Assembly (NCBI GenBank): GCA_013362785.1
Contig: JABFVM010000590.1
Location: 1-48,013, forward strand
Length of the DNA stretch: 48,013 nt
Source of the DNA: Streptomyces sp.
GTDB taxonomy: Bacteria; Actinomycetota; Actinomycetes; Streptomycetales; Streptomycetaceae
Direction of reading: 5' to 3'
Shown one piece after another: positions 7,335-16,215 of this stretch. Positions within the stretch are counted from its first letter, which is position 1, and each line of letters begins with the position of its first letter. Position numbers and translations under genes: made by a program. The notes under the pieces are model-generated. The model did not search any database. It was not told the origin of the DNA and saw only the letters and a program-made list of their open reading frames with translations.

Positions 7335-9434
7335 ATGATGGATCTGCTGTCGGTGGGCGCGATCAGCGGGGTCCTCGCCGGTGTCGGCACGGGATTCCTG
7401 GGTGAGGCCGGCAAGTCGGCCTGGGTGTACGCGGGCGGACTGGTCCGGCGGATCGCCGGGCGGGAGGTGGCCGCGCCGACGACGCCCGGCGAGCGGGACG
7501 ACGTGGCCCGTCTGGTGCACCAGCGCCTGCGGGAGGACCCTCGACTCGCCGACGCCTGGCTGTCGTTCGCCCGCACCGTGCCCGTCCCCGGAACGGTCCA
7601 GGGGCTGCTGCGTCCATCACTGCCACCGAGCCCGCGCTACTTCACGGACCGCGAGAAGGCCATCAAGAAGCTGGACAAGGAGGCGACCCGCACTTTCGAC
7701 GGGCGTCCCAGGCTGGCCCTCCTGCACGGTCCCGAAGGCATGGGCAGCAGCACGCTCGCCCTGCACTGGGGCTGGCGGCAGACCGCCCGCTATCCCGACG
7801 GGCAGCTGTACGTCGACCTGCGCGACCTCGGACCCGAGGCGGCCCTCGGTAACCTCCTGCGCCAACTGGGGCTGCCGGAAGAGGGGATACCGCACAGCGC
7901 GCAGGGACGAGTCGACCTGCTCCGGCGCTGTCTGGCCGACCGTCGGCTCCTGCTCGTCCTCGACCACGTCCGGTCCGTCGCACAGATCGAACCGCTCCTC
8001 ACCTCGGCGCCCGCGGTCTTCACCATCGTGGTGGCCCGGCGGCCGCTCGTCGGCCTGGGCGCGCAGTCCGTCCACGTCGGTCCCCTGGACAGGGGCGACG
8101 CCCGTCTGATGGTGGAGCGCATCGCCGACGAGTCCGTCGTCAGCGCCTCCCGAGGCGTACTGCCCGCCGTGCTCGACCGCTGCGCAGGCATCCCCTACGC
8201 CCTGCACGCCGCCGCACTTCGCCTGTCCCTGCCCGAGCGTCCGGAGGCCCCCGCCGTGCCCGCCAGCGACGACCCGGTGCGTGCCGCCGTCGAGGACTCG
8301 TACCGCCTGCTGACTCCTGCCGCCGCCCGTCTCTTCCGCCTGGCCGGACTGCGCCAGTGGCCCGCGCTCGATGCCGCGACGGCCGCGCGCGCCGCCGACA
8401 TCGAGGAGTCGGAGGCCGCCGGGCTCCTGGAGCACCTCTCCGAGGCGCTGCTCATCGAACGCACCGGCATCGGCCGCTACCGCTACCGCCCTTCCGTCCG
8501 CGCACACGCCGAACGCATGGCGGCCGAGACCGACCGCATCCCGGCCTGTTCGGCGGCCGTCACCCGGGTCGTCGAGCGGTACCGGGATCTGGCCGTCGGG
8601 GCGGCCCGCGCGGCGCTGCCGGAGAGCTGGCGGGTCCCGTCGGCGCCGTCGTCGTTCACCTTCCCCGATCACGGCGCGGCCGTCGCCGCCCTCGTGGCCG
8701 AGGCGTCGAGCCTGGTCGAGGCGGTGCGGACGGCCGAGGAGTTCCACGACTGGGACACGGCGGCCCTGCTCGGCCAGGCCCTGTGGCCCCTTCAGCTCAA
8801 GGCCGGTCATCTCGACGTCGTCCTGCCCGCGCTGGAGACCGCGGCACGCATCGCCGACGAACACTTCCCCGGCACCCGCACGGCAGGCGCCCTGCACTTC
8901 CAACTGGCCCACTGCCTCATGGAGTCGATCCGCTGGGAGGAGGCCGAACGCGAGGTGCGAGCCGCCGCACGCGACGAACGGGCCGCCGGACATGTGCGCG
9001 GCCACGCCTCCGCCGTCGAGATGCTGGGCATCCTCCGGCTGCGGCAGTGGCGGTTCGACGACGCGTACGCCTGCTTCGAGGAGGCGCACTCCCTCTACGA
9101 CACCATCGGCCCCGGTGACATGGGCTACGGCGACATGCCCCGCGCCTTGGCGCTGCTCGACCGCCATCGGGGCCACGCCCTGGGCCAACTCGGTCGCCCG
9201 GAGGCGGCGGAGGAGTACCTTCAGCGCGCCCTCGACTTCTTCCGCGGCCGCCGCGAGGCCTACAACACCGCCCGTACGCTCACCGACCTCGCCACGTTCC
9301 GCCTGGACGCCGGTGAGCCCCGCGCCGCGCTGCCGTTGATCGACGAGGCGATCGGCCTGCTCGGCGCGGAGAACGCCGACCCTCATGTGCGGCGGCTGCG
9401 CGAGCTGCGGGAGCGGTGCGTCACTCCGGAGTGA
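7335..9434 (+). CDS. STAND NTPase with TPR repeats (NB-ARC/AfsR-like), degenerate P-loop
   Basis: From the ATG at 7335, 8 nt after GGGGAG, the protein has 699 residues. Residues 1-100 carry a small hydrophobic N-terminal helix (VGAISGVLAGVGTGFLG) and no recognised effector domain. The nucleotide domain begins at LALLHGPEGMGSSTLALHW, and PDGQLYVDLRDL and RRLLLVLDHV correspond to the Walker B region. The P-loop Lys is replaced by Ser (residues 132-140), which should weaken or abolish ATP hydrolysis. A winged-helix part follows (RLFRLAGL), then C-terminal TPR-type helices (EEAEREVRAAARDERAAG, GRPEAAEEYLQRALDFFRGR). Relatives act as signalling switches or immune-type sensors. The gene stands alone and overlaps the next convergent gene by 14 bp. 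Confidence 0.85.
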   Translation: MMDLLSVGAISGVLAGVGTGFLGEAGKSAWVYAGGLVRRIAGREVAAPTTPGERDDVARLVHQRLREDPRLADAWLSFARTVPVPGTVQGLLRPSLPPSPRYFTDREKAIKKLDKEATRTFDGRPRLALLHGPEGMGSSTLALHWGWRQTARYPDGQLYVDLRDLGPEAALGNLLRQLGLPEEGIPHSAQGRVDLLRRCLADRRLLLVLDHVRSVAQIEPLLTSAPAVFTIVVARRPLVGLGAQSVHVGPLDRGDARLMVERIADESVVSASRGVLPAVLDRCAGIPYALHAAALRLSLPERPEAPAVPASDDPVRAAVEDSYRLLTPAAARLFRLAGLRQWPALDAATAARAADIEESEAAGLLEHLSEALLIERTGIGRYRYRPSVRAHAERMAAETDRIPACSAAVTRVVERYRDLAVGAARAALPESWRVPSAPSSFTFPDHGAAVAALVAEASSLVEAVRTAEEFHDWDTAALLGQALWPLQLKAGHLDVVLPALETAARIADEHFPGTRTAGALHFQLAHCLMESIRWEEAEREVRAAARDERAAGHVRGHASAVEMLGILRLRQWRFDDAYACFEEAHSLYDTIGPGDMGYGDMPRALALLDRHRGHALGQLGRPEAAEEYLQRALDFFRGRREAYNTARTLTDLATFRLDAGEPRAALPLIDEAIGLLGAENADPHVRRLRELRERCVTPE

Positions 9435-11160
9435 CCGTCACCGGGTGCGCGCGCTCACCCGTGCGCACCGTCAGCCCCGACCCGACAAGCTCCTCCGGCG
9501 ACTTGCCCGCCCCCAGCCAGGCGTGCAGCGCCGAGGCGTACACCGCAGGATCCGCGTCCGCGCCCGGCCCGCCCTCCATCCGCAGCGACACCCCGGAACG
9601 GCTCCGGACGACACAGGCCCCCGGCCCGGTGACGTACACGGCGAGCGCGCAGTGCCGATGCCGGTCGAGGATCTCGCTCGTCCAGTGCGCGGGGGACACG
9701 AAGCGCGGGTCATCGGCGGCCCCGTATCTGAACACCGCGTCGGCGAGGGCGAGTTGGTCGACCTCGCGGGTGTCCTCGTGCACGGCCAGGTGCGACGCTT
9801 CGCCGGTCGTGCCGTACGGCGCCGGATGCGGGCCCGGGTACCGGGTGACCGCGATCTCGCCGGAGCCCAGGAGCCGGGTCAGGACGACGAGCGGCACGGT
9901 GGGTGTCGCGGGCTCGTACGGCGGCAGCCGGAGCGGTTCGAGGCGGGCGGGGCCGTCGGGCTCGGGGATGCCGATCAGGTCGTAGAAGAGGCGCCGCAGC
10001 AGGGTCGCCGACTCGCCCGGGGCGGAGCTGATGAACTCGGCCGGTTCGGGCGAGGGGCCGTGGTCGGCGAGCAGCGTCTCGATCTGCGGGCGCAGGGGGA
10101 GTTCGGGCGTGAGACGGGGCGCCGTGCGGACGAAGGCGTGCACCGGGGCGTCCGGGGCCAAGCCGGCGAGAGGCGTGGCGCCCAGCAGTACCGGGGTGCC
10201 GAGCGCGGCGGCGTAGTAGGTGACCGAGCCGTGGTCGCCGATCACGGCGTCGGCGGCGACGAGAGCCTGCCGCCAGCCGTGCAGGGGGTCGATCAGGGCC
10301 AGGCCCGCACGCCGGGCGCGGTCGAGCCAGGCGCGGATCTGGCCGGGGCCGTGACCGTGCCAGATGTTGGGGTGCAGGACGGCCGCGAGACGGTACTCGT
10401 CCGCCGGGAACTCCGAGGTCAGGCGGGGCAGCAGGGAGGGCAGTACGTCATCGCCGCCGCCGTCGCCGAACAGCGACTCGGGATTCCAGGTGGAGTTGAG
10501 GACGATCAGCCGCTGGCCCCGGGCCACGCCGAGGGCGCGACGGTAGCGCTCGCGGTACGGGCGGGCCGCCAGCATGCGGTCCCAGCAGGGGTCCCCGGCG
10601 AGCACGGCGGTGGACGCGGCCTCGGGGCATACGGTGCGCAGCCGCTCGTACTGCTCGGGATGGGACAGCACCAGGGCGTCCACGACCGGCTCCCCGGCCT
10701 CGTCGAGCAGCCACTCCGGTGACAACCCGAAGACCGGATCCGACCCCGCTCGCTGCCCGCCGTCCGTCGGGTGTCGGGTGTCGGGTGTCGGCAGCTTCTT
10801 AGTGTATCCGACGCCGTGTGACAATACGGCCAATAGGCCGGAAATTGCCCGGAGTTGACCGCCGAAGCTCGCCGAGAGCGCCAATGCGACCGGCGTCCCG
10901 ACCGCCTGCTCCCACGGCAGCACGGGCACCCCCGTGTCCGCCAGCAACTCCGCGACCCCTGCCCGGAATGCCGATGACCCCGGGCACGTCACCAGCAACT
11001 GCACCCTGAGGTCGTCGTGGAAGAGCGGGAGCACATCCAGCAGCCGGGTCGCGGACGTCACGTTGTGGACGACGAGCAGCACCTTGCGGGTCTTCCCGCG
11101 CGTGGCCCACCGCGCCGCGTCGTCCCCGACCGGCACCCGTATCCATCCGGCCCCCGCCAC
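9421..11160 (-). CDS. conserved actinobacterial GT-B-like protein, function unknown
   Basis: From the GTG at 11160 the protein has about 579 residues; a TTG at 11205 would add 15. KVLLVVHNVTSATRLLDVLP, DALVLSHPEQYERL, AAVLHPNIWHGHGP and AADAVIGDHGSVTYYAAALG resemble two Rossmann halves of CDP-glycerol glycerophosphotransferases and UDP-GlcNAc 2-epimerases. Similar Streptomyces proteins are often labelled translation initiation factor 2; I see no GTPase motif supporting that. The C-terminal 150 residues look separate. A heptamer tandem repeat (10766-10791) and a stretch of rare codons lie between the halves. GH31 is 51 bp upstream on the same strand. It may transfer or bind a nucleotide-activated group. 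Confidence 0.7.
   Translation of the reverse strand: MAGAGWIRVPVGDDAARWATRGKTRKVLLVVHNVTSATRLLDVLPLFHDDLRVQLLVTCPGSSAFRAGVAELLADTGVPVLPWEQAVGTPVALALSASFGGQLRAISGLLAVLSHGVGYTKKLPTPDTRHPTDGGQRAGSDPVFGLSPEWLLDEAGEPVVDALVLSHPEQYERLRTVCPEAASTAVLAGDPCWDRMLAARPYRERYRRALGVARGQRLIVLNSTWNPESLFGDGGGDDVLPSLLPRLTSEFPADEYRLAAVLHPNIWHGHGPGQIRAWLDRARRAGLALIDPLHGWRQALVAADAVIGDHGSVTYYAAALGTPVLLGATPLAGLAPDAPVHAFVRTAPRLTPELPLRPQIETLLADHGPSPEPAEFISSAPGESATLLRRLFYDLIGIPEPDGPARLEPLRLPPYEPATPTVPLVVLTRLLGSGEIAVTRYPGPHPAPYGTTGEASHLAVHEDTREVDQLALADAVFRYGAADDPRFVSPAHWTSEILDRHRHCALAVYVTGPGACVVRSRSGVSLRMEGGPGADADPAVYASALHAWLGAGKSPEELVGSGLTVRTGERAHPVTVTPE
10766..10791. repeat. GTCGGGT heptamer tandem repeat inside a coding sequence
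   Basis: Three full copies of GTCGGGT plus GTCGG run head to tail. On the coding (minus) strand they encode a PDTRHPT-like linker. A gain or loss of one unit would shift the frame of the GT-B-like gene, while three units keep it in frame. Confidence 0.9.
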
Positions 11161-11211
11161 GCTTCCGCCCGCCTCTCGTCCCCGACCGATCGAATGATCG
11201 GGCAACGATAG

Positions 11212-13335
11212 TCAACGCCCACTTCGCGCGTGCCGGCCGCCCCTGAACCCGGCCGGTACGCGCGAAGCTCTGCCCCTCTTTGGCTGGCGCAGCGCCCGCA
11301 TCGCCTCATCGGCGCCCTCGGCGCGCAGGTTCACGAAGGCGGGCGTGAGGGTGAGCGGGGTCGGGTACGCCCTGAGGGTCGCCGGGCCCTTGATCGTCGT
11401 ACCGCGGTCGACGTCGTACCAGGTGCCGGGCGGCAGGTGGATGTCCCGTGCGGGCGAGGCAGTGAGATTGGGTGCCGCCAGCACCGCCGGGCCGAGCATC
11501 CACTGGTCGTCGATCGTGTAGCCCGCCGTGTCCTGAGGGAAGTCGAAGAACAGCGGGCGGACGATCGGATCCCCGGTGCGCAGCGTGTGGCGCACCTGGT
11601 CCCAGATGTAGGGCGCCAGGCGCTCGTGGCGGGCCGTCGCCTCCCGGTACAGGGCGACGGTCTCTTCGTCGTAGTCGACCTTCTGGCCGGTCGTCGGGTC
11701 GATCGTGTCCACGGGGGACGTGGAGGAGTACATCAGCGGCATGTACGACGCCGACTGCGCCCAGCGCACCAGTACTTCCTTCGTCGGCGCGGGCTGACTG
11801 AGGGAGCCGCCGATCATGTCGGTCTCGATGAACGGGTAGCCGATGGTGGACAGGGCGAGGTTCTGGGTGACGGAGGCCTTGAGGGAGTTCCAGCCGGTGC
11901 CCTTGTCGATCTGCCGGATGACGAAGCCGGACTCGTGCGCGGGCCTGCCCCAGTGCACGCGGATGCCGGCGCCCTGGAGGTCGTAGGCGTCGGCGAGTTC
12001 GGAGCCGAGGCGCTGGTAGTCGGTGCGGGTGTTGCCGTCGCGGCCGGCGCAGTGGTCGTCGAAGAAGCGGGTGTCGAACTTCAGGCCGTCGACCCGGTAG
12101 GTGTCCATCAGTTTCCGCAGGTTGCTCCGGTACCAGGCCTTCGCCTCGGGGTTGGCGAGGTCGACGATGCCCGCCGTGCCGTTCCACCAGGTGACCGTGC
12201 AGGGCTTGGCGGGGTCGGCGGCGTCCCGCAGCAGATAGTCGTGGTCGGCGGCGTACCGGTAGTTGGCGGAGTCCAGGTTGATCCACAGGGTGACCCAGAG
12301 GCCGAAGTCGTAGCCGAGGTCGTGGATCCGGTCGGACATGGCCCTGGGGTCCGGGTAGGCCTTCGGGTCGAAGGTCATGTTGCCGTAGTTCGACTCCCAC
12401 TTGTCGTCGAGCTGGACGGTGTGGCCCTCAAGTCCGTTGTCGTGCAGGTCGGTCGCGTAGTCCAGGATCTTGGCCTGGTCGACCTTCGTGTAGAACTGCG
12501 CCCAGGAGTTCCACAGCGGCTTGGCGTACTGCTCGTAGGTCGCGTCGCTCTGGCGCGGCCGGCCGAAGACGCCGATGTAGTCGCGGTAGACGGCACGCGG
12601 GGTCGACTCGACGAAGACCGTCGCCCGGTACGTCGCCCCAGACTCGACCGTGAAGCGGCCGAGCCCGTCGCCGCCCGCGTTCAGGGACACGTCCATCGTG
12701 TCGCCGGTGTCGACGTACAGACCCGCCGAACTCGCCGTGTACCAGAACGGATCGACCATCTGGTACGACGCCGCGCTGAAGTCCTCCTGCTCGACCCGCC
12801 CGGCGTCCAGCGGCCAGGGCTGGTCGGTGTACGGGCCGCCGGCGGGGGTGGCGGTCTCGCCGTGGCCGTACCAGTGGCCGGCGGAGGAGAGGTCGTAGGT
12901 GAGGCCGAGTTCGGTGGCCTTGGCGCCCTTGACGCCCCAGTCGAGCAGGTAGCGGTCGGAGGCGGGTGTCAGACGGGCCTCGACGTGTGTGCCCGGGAGG
13001 GTCGTGTCCGCGGTCAGCGTGAGCACGCCGCTCTGCCAGCGCCAGTCGGTGAGCCGCGTGGCGTGCTGCCAGGTGCCGCCGCTGTGGAAACGGAGGGCTT
13101 CGGGGCCGGTGGTGAGTACCGTGCGGTCCGATCTCCGGGTGGTCAGGGCCAGTTGGCCGTCGGTGCGGACGGAGACCGAGTAGCCGGGGGAGGTGAGGGT
13201 CACCGTGTCGCGCGACTCCGAGACCCTGGTGTGCGACTCCGGTGCGGGGGTGCCGAGGGCGGTCGCCGGCAGCAGCGCCGCCGTGAGGGTGGCGGCCAGC
13301 AGAGAGCCGTACTTGCGGGAAGGGATGCGCACCAC
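11212..13335 (-). CDS. secreted glycoside hydrolase family 31 (alpha-glucosidase/alpha-xylosidase type)
   Basis: The protein has 707 residues and starts at tandem GTG codons; GTG at 13335 is taken. A signal peptide is visible (RKYGSLLAATLTAALLPATA), with likely cleavage near residue 28. The GH31 (beta/alpha)8 barrel contains HTVQLDDKWE, FGLWVTLWIN and VDGLKFDTRFFDD, where Asp421 is the expected nucleophile. RQIDKGTGWNSL places Asp477 as a plausible acid/base. ETDMIGGS and a C-terminal beta domain (PPGTWYDVDRGTTIKGP) follow. The enzyme should cleave alpha-linked sugars outside the cell; the exact linkage is not readable. It may process the glycopolymer made by the neighbouring genes or exogenous glycans. 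The promoter region holds an inverted repeat at 13422-13442. Confidence 0.88.
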   Translation of the reverse strand: MVRIPSRKYGSLLAATLTAALLPATALGTPAPESHTRVSESRDTVTLTSPGYSVSVRTDGQLALTTRRSDRTVLTTGPEALRFHSGGTWQHATRLTDWRWQSGVLTLTADTTLPGTHVEARLTPASDRYLLDWGVKGAKATELGLTYDLSSAGHWYGHGETATPAGGPYTDQPWPLDAGRVEQEDFSAASYQMVDPFWYTASSAGLYVDTGDTMDVSLNAGGDGLGRFTVESGATYRATVFVESTPRAVYRDYIGVFGRPRQSDATYEQYAKPLWNSWAQFYTKVDQAKILDYATDLHDNGLEGHTVQLDDKWESNYGNMTFDPKAYPDPRAMSDRIHDLGYDFGLWVTLWINLDSANYRYAADHDYLLRDAADPAKPCTVTWWNGTAGIVDLANPEAKAWYRSNLRKLMDTYRVDGLKFDTRFFDDHCAGRDGNTRTDYQRLGSELADAYDLQGAGIRVHWGRPAHESGFVIRQIDKGTGWNSLKASVTQNLALSTIGYPFIETDMIGGSLSQPAPTKEVLVRWAQSASYMPLMYSSTSPVDTIDPTTGQKVDYDEETVALYREATARHERLAPYIWDQVRHTLRTGDPIVRPLFFDFPQDTAGYTIDDQWMLGPAVLAAPNLTASPARDIHLPPGTWYDVDRGTTIKGPATLRAYPTPLTLTPAFVNLRAEGADEAMRALRQPKRGRASRVPAGFRGGRHARSGR

Positions 13336-13421
13336 TCACGTCCTTCTGCGAGAAGACGGGAGAACCATGGGGTCGTGGGGTCGCTGTTCCGCAGTGCTGT
13401 TCTTTTCTGCTCGTTGCGGCC

Positions 13422-13442
13422 GATGTTCTTGCGTAAAACATC
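13422..13442. promoter_or_regulatory. inverted repeat upstream of GH31, candidate operator
   Basis: GATGTT and AACATC form perfect 6-bp arms with a 9-bp spacer, about 85 bp upstream of the GH31 start, in a stretch more AT-rich than its surroundings. A sugar-responsive repressor site is plausible, but no regulator gene is adjacent. Confidence 0.35.
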
Positions 13443-13522
13443 ACCTGTCAACGGGGCGTGGGCGCCCTGCGCGGGCCCGTGAGCCGGGGCGGTTTGTCAG
13501 TGGTGGGAAGTACGGTCCTGGT

Positions 13523-13654
13523 ATGGCAGCCGTAATCGACATCCGGGTGCCGGGGCACGGCAGCGCGGAGGAGCGGTGGGCGCGGATACAGGCGGAGGCC
13601 GAGCGCCTGGTGCGGGCGGGCGGGATCAGGCCGTGCGCGGCGCGCCGCCCGTGA
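13523..13654 (+). CDS. possible 43-residue small protein
   Basis: An ATG at 13523 opens a reading frame starting MAAVIDIRVPGHGSAEERW and ending AARRP. It has charged helical content (AEERWARIQAEAERLV) that looks protein-like, but there is no strong ribosome site and it overlaps the 3' end of the convergent glycosyltransferase gene by 29 bp. It may be a remnant. I do not recognise the family. Otherwise 13336-13625 contains only the GH31 upstream region. Confidence 0.25.
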   Translation: MAAVIDIRVPGHGSAEERWARIQAEAERLVRAGGIRPCAARRP

Positions 13655-14792
13655 CCGTGGCCGCGGAATCGGCGTCCGTCGTCCCGGCCTCCTCCTTCAC
13701 CCAGGCTTCCAGGCACATCACGAACTCGGTCGCCCGGTCGGCCCAGTTGAGGTGGGTCAGGGCCGCTTCCCAGCCCCGCCTGGCCGCGCGTAGACGCATC
13801 TCCGGGTCGGTGCGCAGGCGCCGTACGGCATCGGCCGCCGTGGCCGGGTCGTCGTAGGGCACGACGAGGCCGCAGCCGTAGCGCTCGACCAGTCCGGCCG
13901 CGAGCGGGGTGGGTGTGGTGACCAGGGGGACGCCGTGGGCCATGTACTCCACGGCCTTGGTGGGGCGCGAATGGCGGTAGTTGGGCTGGTCGTGGAGGAG
14001 GGAGAGGCCGGCCAGTGCGCCGGAGAGCAGGGCGAGGGCGCGGTCGTTGGGCAGATAGCCGTGCCAGCGCAGTACGCCGTCCCGGTCGGCCTCGGTGAGC
14101 GCGTCCCGCACCTCGGGGTCCGCCGCGCCGATCGCCTCGACGCGGATGTCCGGTCCCAGCAGCCGTGCCGTCTCGATGAGTTCCAGCGCGCCGCGCGCCC
14201 GGGAGAGGTGCCCGAGGTAGACGACCCGGTCGTCGCCCGGCGGCACGGGCCGGTCCGGCGGCACCGTGGTGAGGTTGGTGACGACGGGGTGCGGGCGGCG
14301 GAAGCGCTGCTGGTAGGCGTCCTCGGCGAGCAGCAGCCGCAGATGCCGCTCCGCCAGCCGTTCCGCCGCCCGTACGGCGAGGCGGAGCGGCGGCCGGAGC
14401 GGCCTGGGCAGCCAGCGCTTCATCACCAGTGCCGCCGCCGTGTCCTCGTGCACGTCCCACACGGTGACCGGAACCCGTCCGCCGCGCCGCCAACGGCGCA
14501 GTGTGCCGGGCAGGGCGAGCAGCAGCTCCGGGTCGTGCAGCAGGACGACGTCCGCCTGCGGCCCGCGCTCGGCGAGCAGGGTGCGGGCCGCCCGCAGTGC
14601 CGTCCGGCGGTCCCGGCCGGCGGCCCGGGGCAGGTCGACGCCCTCGACGTACCGCCGTGGTGCCACCTCGCGGGACGCGAACGGCGCGGCGTACACGACC
14701 CGGTGCCCGCGTTCCCGCAGCGCGGCGATCTCCCGGTGCAGGATCCGGGCGTCCTCGGGGTGATGGACGACGGTGACGACGAGTATCCGCAT
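13626..14792 (-). CDS. glycosyltransferase family 4-type
   Basis: The protein has 388 residues. The ATG at 14792 is preceded by AAAGG at a good distance; an upstream GTG (14804) would leave no room for it. The N-terminal Rossmann half includes MRILVVTVVHHPEDARILHR and VWDVHEDTAA. The C-terminal nucleotide-sugar half includes VVYLGHLSRARGALELIETA and PTKAVEYMAHGVPLVTTPTP (GT4-type E-x-x-GxP loop). It should transfer a sugar from a nucleotide donor at the cytoplasmic face. It is the last gene of a minus-strand operon GT4 - UDP-sugar dehydrogenase - this gene, 55 bp after the dehydrogenase. Confidence 0.85.
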   Translation of the reverse strand: MRILVVTVVHHPEDARILHREIAALRERGHRVVYAAPFASREVAPRRYVEGVDLPRAAGRDRRTALRAARTLLAERGPQADVVLLHDPELLLALPGTLRRWRRGGRVPVTVWDVHEDTAAALVMKRWLPRPLRPPLRLAVRAAERLAERHLRLLLAEDAYQQRFRRPHPVVTNLTTVPPDRPVPPGDDRVVYLGHLSRARGALELIETARLLGPDIRVEAIGAADPEVRDALTEADRDGVLRWHGYLPNDRALALLSGALAGLSLLHDQPNYRHSRPTKAVEYMAHGVPLVTTPTPLAAGLVERYGCGLVVPYDDPATAADAVRRLRTDPEMRLRAARRGWEAALTHLNWADRATEFVMCLEAWVKEEAGTTDADSAATVTGGAPRTA

Positions 14793-14847
14793 CAGAGCAC
14801 GCACCTTTCGACTGCCCCGAGTACGACGGCCTCACATGGACGTCGCG

Positions 14848-16209
14848 CTACAACACCTCGACGTCGGGCCGGAAGATCCGTCCGCGTGTGTCGAACAGCA
14901 GCCGGGCCGCGTCGCCGAGGGCCGGCAGGTCGTAGGCCGAGTGGTCCTGGAGCAGGATCGTCAGGTCGTGCTCGCGCGCCGCCGCAGTGACGTCGTCGAC
15001 GCGCGGGATGCCCGCCCCGTCCACCGACCACAGCCGCACATGCGGATCGTGGAAGGAGACCTCGGCGTCCCGCTCCCGCAGCAGCCGGGCCACCGGCACC
15101 GCGGGCGACTCCCGCTGGTCCGCCACGTCCGGCTTGTAGGTGACCCCGAGCAGCAGCACCCGGGAGCCGTGCAACGGCCGGCCGGCGGTGTTGAGGAGGT
15201 CCTGCGCGCGGCGCACGACGTACTCCGGCATCCGGCGGTTGATCTCCTGGGCGAGCTCGACGAACCGGAACTCGTAGCCGAGGGACGAACGCACCTTGTA
15301 CGACAGGTAGTTGGGGTCGATGGGTATGCAGTGCCCGCCTACGCCGGGACTGGGCCGGAACGCCTGGAAGCCGAACGGCTTGGTGCCCGCGCAGCGGATC
15401 GCGTCCCACAGGTCGACGTGCAACTCGTGGCTGATCACGGCCAGTTCGTTGACCAGGGCGATGTTCACATGCCGGTAGGTGTTCTCCAGCAGCTTGGCCA
15501 TCTCGGCCTCGCGGGTGCCCTTCGCCTGCACGACGGTGTCGACGAGCTTGCCGTAGAAGGCCGCCGCGCGCGCCGCGCACGACGGGGTGCAGCCGCCGAC
15601 CACCTTGGGTGTGGTGCGCAGTCCGTGCGTGGTGTTGCCCGGGTCGATGCGCTCCGGTGAGAAGGCGAGCGCGAAGTCCGAGCCGACCTTGAACCCGGAC
15701 TCCTCCAGGAGCGGCCGTACGACCTCCTCCGTGGTGCCCGGATAGGTGGTCGACTCCAGCACCACCAGCTGCCCGGGCCGCAGCCGGCCCGCCACCGTGC
15801 GCACGGCGGACCGCACCGCGCTCAGGTCGGGGCCGCCGTCCTCGCTGAGCGGGGTCGGCACACAGATCACCACCGTCTGCGCGCGGGCCAGACAGGCGTC
15901 GTCCGTGTACGCCGCGAAGCCGGCCGCCAGCATCCGGCGGACGTCCTCGTCGGAGACGTCGTCGATATGGGAGTGCCCGGTGTTGAGCGCCTCCACGACC
16001 CTGGGGTCGCGGTCCAGCCCGACGACCCGCAGGCCGATCGACGCCGCCTCACGGGCGAGCGGCAGCCCGACGTATCCCAGCCCGATCACCGCGAGTTCCA
16101 CGTGATCGGGCCGTTCTGCTTCTCCGAGGGGTTCTCCGAGGGGTACTCCGGGCGGTTCTCCGAGTGGTTCGCTCGCTTCCCCGAGCGCTTCGGTCCGGTC
16201 GGCCTGCAT
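14848..16209 (-). CDS. UDP-N-acetyl-hexosamine 6-dehydrogenase (WecC/WbpA family)
   Basis: The protein has 453 residues. It oxidises C6 of a UDP-sugar twice with NAD to give the uronic acid. Seen: the NAD fold LAVIGLGYVGLPLAREA at residues 39-55, STTYPGTTEEVV, SPERIDPGNTTHG, and the catalytic Cys294 in PGVGGHCIPIDPNYLSYK. KLLENTYRHVNIALVNEL and the HCIPIDP signature fit UDP-GlcNAc/ManNAc dehydrogenases better than UDP-glucose enzymes. With the UDP-GlcNAc 2-epimerase encoded across the divergent promoter, UDP-ManNAc is the likely substrate. Residues 15-31 are a low-complexity LGEP-repeat extension absent from the usual family start. It begins 6 bp after the upstream GT4 stop. Confidence 0.9.
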   Translation of the reverse strand: MQADRTEALGEASEPLGEPPGVPLGEPLGEAERPDHVELAVIGLGYVGLPLAREAASIGLRVVGLDRDPRVVEALNTGHSHIDDVSDEDVRRMLAAGFAAYTDDACLARAQTVVICVPTPLSEDGGPDLSAVRSAVRTVAGRLRPGQLVVLESTTYPGTTEEVVRPLLEESGFKVGSDFALAFSPERIDPGNTTHGLRTTPKVVGGCTPSCAARAAAFYGKLVDTVVQAKGTREAEMAKLLENTYRHVNIALVNELAVISHELHVDLWDAIRCAGTKPFGFQAFRPSPGVGGHCIPIDPNYLSYKVRSSLGYEFRFVELAQEINRRMPEYVVRRAQDLLNTAGRPLHGSRVLLLGVTYKPDVADQRESPAVPVARLLRERDAEVSFHDPHVRLWSVDGAGIPRVDDVTAAAREHDLTILLQDHSAYDLPALGDAARLLFDTRGRIFRPDVEVL

Positions 16210-16215
16210 AGGGAC

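Noticed and set aside
9421..11205. Annotation of this gene as translation initiation factor IF-2
   Set aside because: There is no G1-G5 GTPase motif; the fold resembles GT-B enzymes.
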